From CAVPWP01 sp050789285 (lineage in GTDB: Bacteria > Pseudomonadota > Alphaproteobacteria > Rhodobacterales > Rhodobacteraceae), in NCBI RefSeq assembly GCF_050789285.1, contig NZ_JBOUVX010000003.1, positions 434,001 through 498,000 of the forward strand: a DNA stretch of 64,000 nt, given 5' to 3'. Numbering within the stretch: position 1 is the stretch's first letter; each line of letters opens with the position of its first letter. Both the position numbers and the translations under genes were made by a program. The notes under the pieces were generated by a model. That model was given only the letters and a program-made list of their open reading frames with translations. It did no database searches and was not told where the DNA came from. This document shows, in pieces, positions 59,762 to 64,000 of the stretch.

Positions 59762-60846
59762 TCCGCCGCCTCCTGCATCCCGTCCTGCATCGCCTCGCGC
59801 CGCAGCTTCCGGATCAGTTCAAGTTCGGACTGGAAGTCCACGTAATGCGGCAGCTTTATGTGCTCGAGAAATCCGGTCGCCTGGATGTTGTCGGCGTGGT
59901 AAAGCACGAACTCGGCGTCCTGCGCCGGAACGCCGGCGAACTCCTCGCCAAGTTCGTCCCAGCGCAGCGCGCGGTCGACAAGACTCATCGAGATGGCCTT
60001 CCTCTCGGACTGCCCGAAGACCAGACCGTAACCCCTTGTGAACTGTGGAGGTTCCGTCTTCGATCCTGTGAACTGGTTGACGGTTTCGCATTCGGTCAGC
60101 TCGACCTCGCCGATGTCGACAGCAAAGCCCAGTTCGGGGATCTCCATCCCGACCGCGACCCGGCCGATCCGAAGCTCGCCCACGAAGGCATGCGTCCGGC
60201 CATAGCCGCGCTGCGTCGAATAGGCCAGCGACAGGAGAAACCCCTCGTCGCCGCGCGCCAGCGCCTGAAGCCGCAGCGGCCGGTCGGCCGGCAGCTCAAG
60301 GGGCTCGCGCGTCAGGTCCCCCGGCTGAACCCCGGATGGAACTTCGTCCTGTATCAGGCCTTCACGGTTGAGAAATTCGACGACATGGGGTGTCGGTTCG
60401 CGGCGCGGATCGGCCTTGGGCGCGTGCGGCACCTCGCCCTCCGCCGCCAGCGCAAAATCGAGAAGGCGGTGCGTATAGTCGAAGGTCGGCCCCAGCACCT
60501 GCCCGCCCGGCACGTCCTTGAAGGTGGCGCTGATCCGCCGGTCGCAGGCCATGGCGCCGGTATCCACAGGATCCGAGGCGCCGAAGCGCGGCAGCGTCGT
60601 GCGATAGGCGCGGATCAGGAACACCGCCTCGATCAGGTCGCCACGGGCCTGCTTGATCGCCAGCGCGGCAAGGTCGGGGTCGTAAAGCGAGCCCTCGGCC
60701 ATCACCCGGTTCACGGCCAGCGTCATCTGCTCGCGGATCTGCGCCACGCCCAGTTCCGGCACCGAGGGATCGCCGCGCCGTTCCTCGGCCAGCCAGGCGT
60801 GGGCATTCTCGATGGCGCGTTCGCCGCCCTTCGTCGCGACATACAT
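59758..60846 (-). CDS. phnI: C-P lyase core subunit PhnI
   Basis: 362 residues, normal length. YVATKGGERAIENAHAWLAE at the N-terminus and AKADPRREPTPH-like middle region are PhnI signatures; the C-terminal half contains several His and Asp residues that shape the active site (RGYGLVFGQSERKAISMSLV). PhnI attaches ribose triphosphate to the phosphonate with PhnGHL and is part of the PhnGHIJ core complex. Overlaps phnH by 1 nt. Confidence 0.95.
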   Translation of the reverse strand: MYVATKGGERAIENAHAWLAEERRGDPSVPELGVAQIREQMTLAVNRVMAEGSLYDPDLAALAIKQARGDLIEAVFLIRAYRTTLPRFGASDPVDTGAMACDRRISATFKDVPGGQVLGPTFDYTHRLLDFALAAEGEVPHAPKADPRREPTPHVVEFLNREGLIQDEVPSGVQPGDLTREPLELPADRPLRLQALARGDEGFLLSLAYSTQRGYGRTHAFVGELRIGRVAVGMEIPELGFAVDIGEVELTECETVNQFTGSKTEPPQFTRGYGLVFGQSERKAISMSLVDRALRWDELGEEFAGVPAQDAEFVLYHADNIQATGFLEHIKLPHYVDFQSELELIRKLRREAMQDGMQEAAE

Positions 60847-61412
60847 CAGGCGGTCACTTTCGTGGTGCGCGGCAGGGCGGCCACCCGGTCGCCCGCGGTG
60901 AAGAAGAAATCGAGGCCCAGCGGAAAAAGCCGGGCGTTGGCCGCGAAGGCGGCGGCCTCGGGAAGCCCGAGCCGCGCCGCGCCGTCGATCCCCGGTCCGG
61001 TCAGGGTGGCGCCCGCGGCCTCAAGCCGGTCGACCTCGACGATCAGCGTGGCCGACCGGTCGGGGTATTCGGCGGTGCCCGGCCGATAATCCGACAAGGG
61101 CAGAAGCGCGTCCCACGTGCCAAGGGCGAAGACCGCGTCGGCGCGCCCCACCAGCGGCGCGCCGGTGTGAAAGGCGATCCAGTCGCGGACCCCGTCCCGG
61201 TCGTGCGAGGGGGCAAGGAACAGCCCCGTGTCGGGGTCGCACAGCGTCAGGATCAGCGTGCCCGCCGCCACCGACAGCGGCGCGGGCGGGCGCGCGCCCG
61301 ACAGGGTCTCGATCCGGCCCGGCCGGGCCAGCGCCGTCATCGCCGCGCGAAAGGCCCGCGCGGCCTCGATCGGCGCCTCCGCGAATCCGCCTTCCAGTGC
61401 CGTCGCCTGCAT
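60846..61412 (-). CDS. phnH: C-P lyase core subunit PhnH
   Basis: 188 residues, the usual size. AFRAAMTALARPGRIETLSG opens the protein as in other PhnH (motif FRxLMxAMARPG), and GWDALLPLSDYR-type and GTAEYPDRSATLIVEVDRL segments follow. Structural subunit of the PhnGHIJ complex with a pseudo-PLP-transferase fold. The ATG at 61412 overlaps the phnG stop by 1 nt. Confidence 0.94.
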   Translation of the reverse strand: MQATALEGGFAEAPIEAARAFRAAMTALARPGRIETLSGARPPAPLSVAAGTLILTLCDPDTGLFLAPSHDRDGVRDWIAFHTGAPLVGRADAVFALGTWDALLPLSDYRPGTAEYPDRSATLIVEVDRLEAAGATLTGPGIDGAARLGLPEAAAFAANARLFPLGLDFFFTAGDRVAALPRTTKVTA

Positions 61413-61855
61413 CAGTCGTCCCCCCGGACCATGGTGAAGAAGTCGACCTTGGTCGCCGCCGCCCTGGCCGCGCGCGCGTCCTTCGCCCGGGTCTGGGCGG
61501 CTGCAAGCGGCGCGACCAGGCGCGCCTCGACCTCGGCCGCGCGGGGCGACTGCATCAGCGCGTCGGCAATGGCGGCGCGACGGGCCTTCTCGCGGCTGCG
61601 GCCCTGGACATAGGCATGCCCGACCTCGCCCGTGGCCAGCCGCAGCGAACAGCGCGTCACCGTCATCTCGCCCAGGTTGAAGGCGGCGCCCGTTCCCCCG
61701 GCGCGCCCACGCACCATGACTGTCCCGACCTCGGGCGCGCGCAGCCAGTCGAAGGCGGGCTCGGCGCCAAGATCGGGCCAGAGACGGTCCAGCGCGGCTT
61801 CGGGCGCCTTCGCGAGAACGCCCATCCATCTTTGCCGTGGGGTCTGGTCGGTCAT
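61412..61855 (-). CDS. phnG: C-P lyase core subunit PhnG
   Basis: 147 residues from ATG 61855 (MTDQTPRQRWMGVLAKAPEA), the normal PhnG length; a 13-codon upstream extension would run into the operator and is rejected. VGHAYVQGRSREKARRAAIA and TMVRGDD-type ending are family features. First gene of the phnGHIJKLN unit. PhnG forms the base of the complex with PhnH, I and J. The phnF operator lies immediately upstream. Confidence 0.94.
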   Translation of the reverse strand: MTDQTPRQRWMGVLAKAPEAALDRLWPDLGAEPAFDWLRAPEVGTVMVRGRAGGTGAAFNLGEMTVTRCSLRLATGEVGHAYVQGRSREKARRAAIADALMQSPRAAEVEARLVAPLAAAQTRAKDARAARAAATKVDFFTMVRGDD

Positions 61856-61874
61856 GTCTCGACACCTTGCGGGG

Positions 61875-61902
61875 TTGTCTAATTGACTATACAACTAGAC
61901 AA
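61875..61902. promoter_or_regulatory. PhnF-type operator dyad between phnG and phnF
   Basis: TTGTCTA (61875-61881) and TAGACAA (61896-61902) are a perfect 7-bp inverted repeat with a 14-nt centre that itself has TTG/CAA arms around ACTATA. The centre holds -10-like hexamers on both strands (TATACA plus, TATAGT minus). It lies 20 nt before phnG and about 52 nt before phnF, so one site can control both directions. Confidence 0.75.
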
Positions 61903-61954
61903 ATCATTACCCGAACCGGCCGGATCGGGCAAGTCGTCCAGAGGTGAAGTTTTG

Positions 61955-62707
61955 ATGACAGGCGCCCGCACGCCGCTGTGGCAATCCATCGCGACCGCCC
62001 TGTCGAACGAAATCGCGGCAGGCCATTACGCGCTTGGCGACCGGCTGCCGACCGAGGCGGTGCTGTCGGCCCGCTTCGGGGTGAACCGCCACACCCTGCG
62101 CCGCGCGCTGGGCGACCTGGCCGAACGGGGGCTGGTGCATTCACGCCGGGGCTCGGGCGTGTTCGTGGCGGCAAAGCCCACCGACTATCCCCTTGGACGC
62201 CGCGTGCGTTTCCACCGCAACCTTCGGGCCGCCGGGCGGCTTCCGGGCAAGGCGATCCTGGCGACCGAGACGCGCGCGGCAAACGCGGACGAGGCCCGCG
62301 CGCTGGCCCTGCCCACCGGCGCAATGGTGCATGTCCACGACGGCCTGTCGCTGGCCGACAGCCAGCCCATCGCCGTCTTCCGCAGCGTCTTTCCCGCCGC
62401 GCGTTTTCCCGATCTGCCGACCGCGCTTCACGACGAAGGCAGCGTGACCGCGGCGCTCGCGCGCTTCGGGGTCGCAGACTATACCCGCGCCTCGACGCGG
62501 CTCAACGCCGTGACCGCCACGCCCACCCAGGCGCTGCACCTGCGCATCCGCGAGGGCGCACCGGTCCTGCGCACCACCGGCATCAACGTGGACAGCGACG
62601 GCAGGCCCGTGGAATATGGCACCACCTGGTTCGCGGGCGACCGGGTGACGATCACGCTCGACCCCGAGGCCGAGGGGCGTCATGGTTCTGTCACCGAAGC
62701 GGACTAG
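61955..62707 (+). CDS. phnF: GntR/UTRA regulator PhnF
   Basis: 250 residues from ATG 61955 with GAGGTGAAG upstream. The winged helix is RTPLWQSIATALSNEIAAGH then LPTEAVLSARFGVNRHTLRR, and the UTRA domain spans about 90-245. PhnF regulators repress phosphonate genes. The alternative start at 61883 would translate through the operator, so is unlikely. Divergent from phnG, and followed after 23 nt by the PhnM-like gene, with which it is probably cotranscribed. Confidence 0.9.
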   Translation: MTGARTPLWQSIATALSNEIAAGHYALGDRLPTEAVLSARFGVNRHTLRRALGDLAERGLVHSRRGSGVFVAAKPTDYPLGRRVRFHRNLRAAGRLPGKAILATETRAANADEARALALPTGAMVHVHDGLSLADSQPIAVFRSVFPAARFPDLPTALHDEGSVTAALARFGVADYTRASTRLNAVTATPTQALHLRIREGAPVLRTTGINVDSDGRPVEYGTTWFAGDRVTITLDPEAEGRHGSVTEAD

Positions 62708-62730
62708 GTCAGCCCGAAACAGGAGAACCC

Positions 62731-63909
62731 ATGCCGCTTCCCCCGCCCCTTCGCCTGACCGGCGCGCAGGTCCTGCGCGACGGCGCATTGCGCGACGCCG
62801 ACCTCGCGCTGGCCGAGGGCATCATCGTCGAGGGACCGGGGGCCGAGGTCGACCTGTCGGGCTTTCTTGTCCTGCCCGGCATCGTCGACCTGCACGGCGA
62901 CGGGTTCGAACGCCACATCGCCCCCCGCCCGACCGCCCCCTTCGACAAGGCGCGCGCGCTGCGCTCGGCGGCGGCGGAACTGGCGGCGAACGGCGTCACC
63001 ACCGCCTGGCTGGCGCAAAGCTGGAGCTGGGAGGGCGGCTTCCGCGCGGGCAGCTTCGCCGAGGACCTGATGGCCGCGCTCGACGCGGCGCGCGACTACC
63101 TCCTGCCGGACGTGCGTCTCCAGATCCGTCTCGAGACGCATGTGGTGCCGGAACACCCGGCAGTCCTTGCCGCCATCGACCGGCACGGCATCGACTATGT
63201 GGTCTTCAACAACCACCTGCCCGAAGCCCTTGAGATCGCGTCGGGCCGTCCCGACCGCTTCGCCGCCTGGGCCGCGCAGCACGGCCGCGGCGCGGACGAG
63301 CACATGGGCTATGTCCGCCGCGCGCTGGAACAGGAGGCCGAGGTGCCGCGCGCGCTGACCGCCCTTGCCGCACGGCTGAGCGAACGCGGCGTGCGCCTTG
63401 GCTCGCACGACGACGGCGACGCGGCGACGCGGGCCTTCTACCGGGGCATCGGCGCCCATGTCTGCGAGTTTCCGACCACGGTCGCGGCGGCGCAGGCCGC
63501 CCGCGCCGCGGGCGAACCGGTTCTGATGGGCGCGCCGAACGTGGTGCGCGGCGGCAGCCAGTCGGGCAACATCGGCGCCGAGGCACTGGTGGCCGCGGGC
63601 CTTTGTGACGCACTTGTGTCGGATTACTACTACCCGGCGCTGGCGCAGTCCGCCTGGCACCTAGCGGACGCAGGCACCCTGCCTTTCGCAGTGGCCTGGC
63701 AGGCGATCTCGACCGTGCCGGCGCGGGTGGCGGGCCTGTCCGACCGCGGCGTCCTGACCCCCGGCGCGCGCGCCGATGTGGTGGTCATCGACCCCGAGAC
63801 GCGCCATGTCGAGGCGACCTTCGCCGCCGGGCGCATCGCGCATCTGAGCGGGCGGGCCGCGGCGCGCTTCCTGGCGTCGCGCGCGGCGGCGGCGCTGGCG
63901 GCGGAGTGA
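62731..63909 (+). CDS. PhnM-like amidohydrolase, second copy
   Basis: 392 residues. VLPGIVDLHGDGFERHIAPR parallels the PhnM HTDNLERHIAPRP active-site strand but has Gly in place of Asn-Leu. LGSHDDGDAATRAFYRGIGA, MGAPNVVRGGSQSGNIGAEA and LVSDYYYPALAQSAWHLADA are also PhnM-type, while LETHVVPEHPAVLAAIDRHG and YVVFNNHLPEAL differ from canonical PhnM (LMDHTPGQRQ region). It keeps metal-ligand His and Asp residues, so is probably active. It lies in the phnF unit, apart from canonical phnM at 55023. AGGAGA precedes the ATG. May use another phosphonate intermediate. Confidence 0.85.
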   Translation: MPLPPPLRLTGAQVLRDGALRDADLALAEGIIVEGPGAEVDLSGFLVLPGIVDLHGDGFERHIAPRPTAPFDKARALRSAAAELAANGVTTAWLAQSWSWEGGFRAGSFAEDLMAALDAARDYLLPDVRLQIRLETHVVPEHPAVLAAIDRHGIDYVVFNNHLPEALEIASGRPDRFAAWAAQHGRGADEHMGYVRRALEQEAEVPRALTALAARLSERGVRLGSHDDGDAATRAFYRGIGAHVCEFPTTVAAAQAARAAGEPVLMGAPNVVRGGSQSGNIGAEALVAAGLCDALVSDYYYPALAQSAWHLADAGTLPFAVAWQAISTVPARVAGLSDRGVLTPGARADVVVIDPETRHVEATFAAGRIAHLSGRAAARFLASRAAAALAAE

Positions 63910-63913
63910 CTGC

Positions 63914-64000
63914 CTAGCCTTCGTATTTCTCGAGGAATTCCTCGGCCTTGAGGCTGCGGAAATCGTGCAGCGTCTCGCGCAGGCGGTCGTGGCTCCAGTC
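63914..64000 (-). CDS. 3' fragment of an unidentified gene
   Basis: Minus-strand reading frame open from the window edge to a TAG, giving a 28-residue C-terminus that ends SLKAEEFLEKYEG, rich in Glu and Lys. The gene begins beyond the window. The stop lies 4 nt after the PhnM-like stop (convergent), which supports it being real. No family recognised from so short a piece. Confidence 0.45.
   Translation of the reverse strand, partial: DWSHDRLRETLHDFRSLKAEEFLEKYEG

Overview
The window is about 64 kb of very GC-rich, densely coded alphaproteobacterial chromosome. The gene content suggests a member of the Rhodobacteraceae/Paracoccaceae: a yajC-secD-secF run leading into a ccmABCDG cytochrome c cluster, a membrane-bound urate oxidase (PuuD), a malonyl-CoA synthetase of the MatB type, and many ABC/TRAP importers with UTRA-type GntR regulators. 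This placement is inferred from gene content and order, not from a marker phylogeny. No tRNA, rRNA, CRISPR array, insertion sequence, prophage or integrase was seen. One clear pseudogene (a collapsed chromate transporter) is present.

Layout. 1-3.7 kb: 3' end of matB, a NhaP-type antiporter with a cyclic-nucleotide-binding tail, and the chrA remnant. 3.8-7.4 kb: ynjBCD-type ABC importer. 7.6-10.8 kb: a secreted sensor-domain protein next to a chemoreceptor. 10.8-16.7 kb: urate/allantoin catabolism (puuD, uraH, a puuE-uraD fusion, allA, an aldehyde dehydrogenase, allE). 16.8-24.6 kb: an accessory locus in which a GntR regulator and a Gfo/Idh oxidoreductase diverge from a flavin-dependent monooxygenase, an aldo/keto reductase, a flavin reductase and a TRAP transporter. 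24.7-31.7 kb: cytochrome c maturation and Sec accessory genes. 31.9-33.2 kb: serS. 33.3-37.5 kb: a five-gene operon headed by a His-rich periplasmic protein and preceded by a perfect Zur-like palindrome, with an apparent CTG start in its second gene. 37.5-45.0 kb: a polyamine-type ABC importer diverging from an ectoine-hydrolase-like M24 enzyme and an ArgE-like M20 deacylase. 45.0-55.0 kb: an amino-sugar salvage locus (ABC importer, MurQ-like etherase, BadF-type kinase, GntR, SIS deaminase, NagA) with matched operator-like repeats at the two divergent starts. 55.0-64.0 kb: the C-P lyase (phn) locus, with phnGHIJKLN, phnM, a second PhnM-like amidohydrolase, a DUF1045 protein and the regulator phnF.

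Most of the window is a series of import-plus-catabolism modules for nitrogen-, phosphorus- or sulfur-containing solutes (urate, amino sugars, phosphonates, possibly an organosulfonate and an ectoine-like compound). Two housekeeping blocks (sec/ccm and serS) and a zinc-starvation-type operon are interspersed. The strongest candidates for undescribed biology are the monooxygenase/TRAP locus, the PTS-independent MurNAc-type salvage locus, the M24/M20/Pot locus, and the pairing of two PhnM-type proteins with a 2H-phosphoesterase-like protein in the phn locus.
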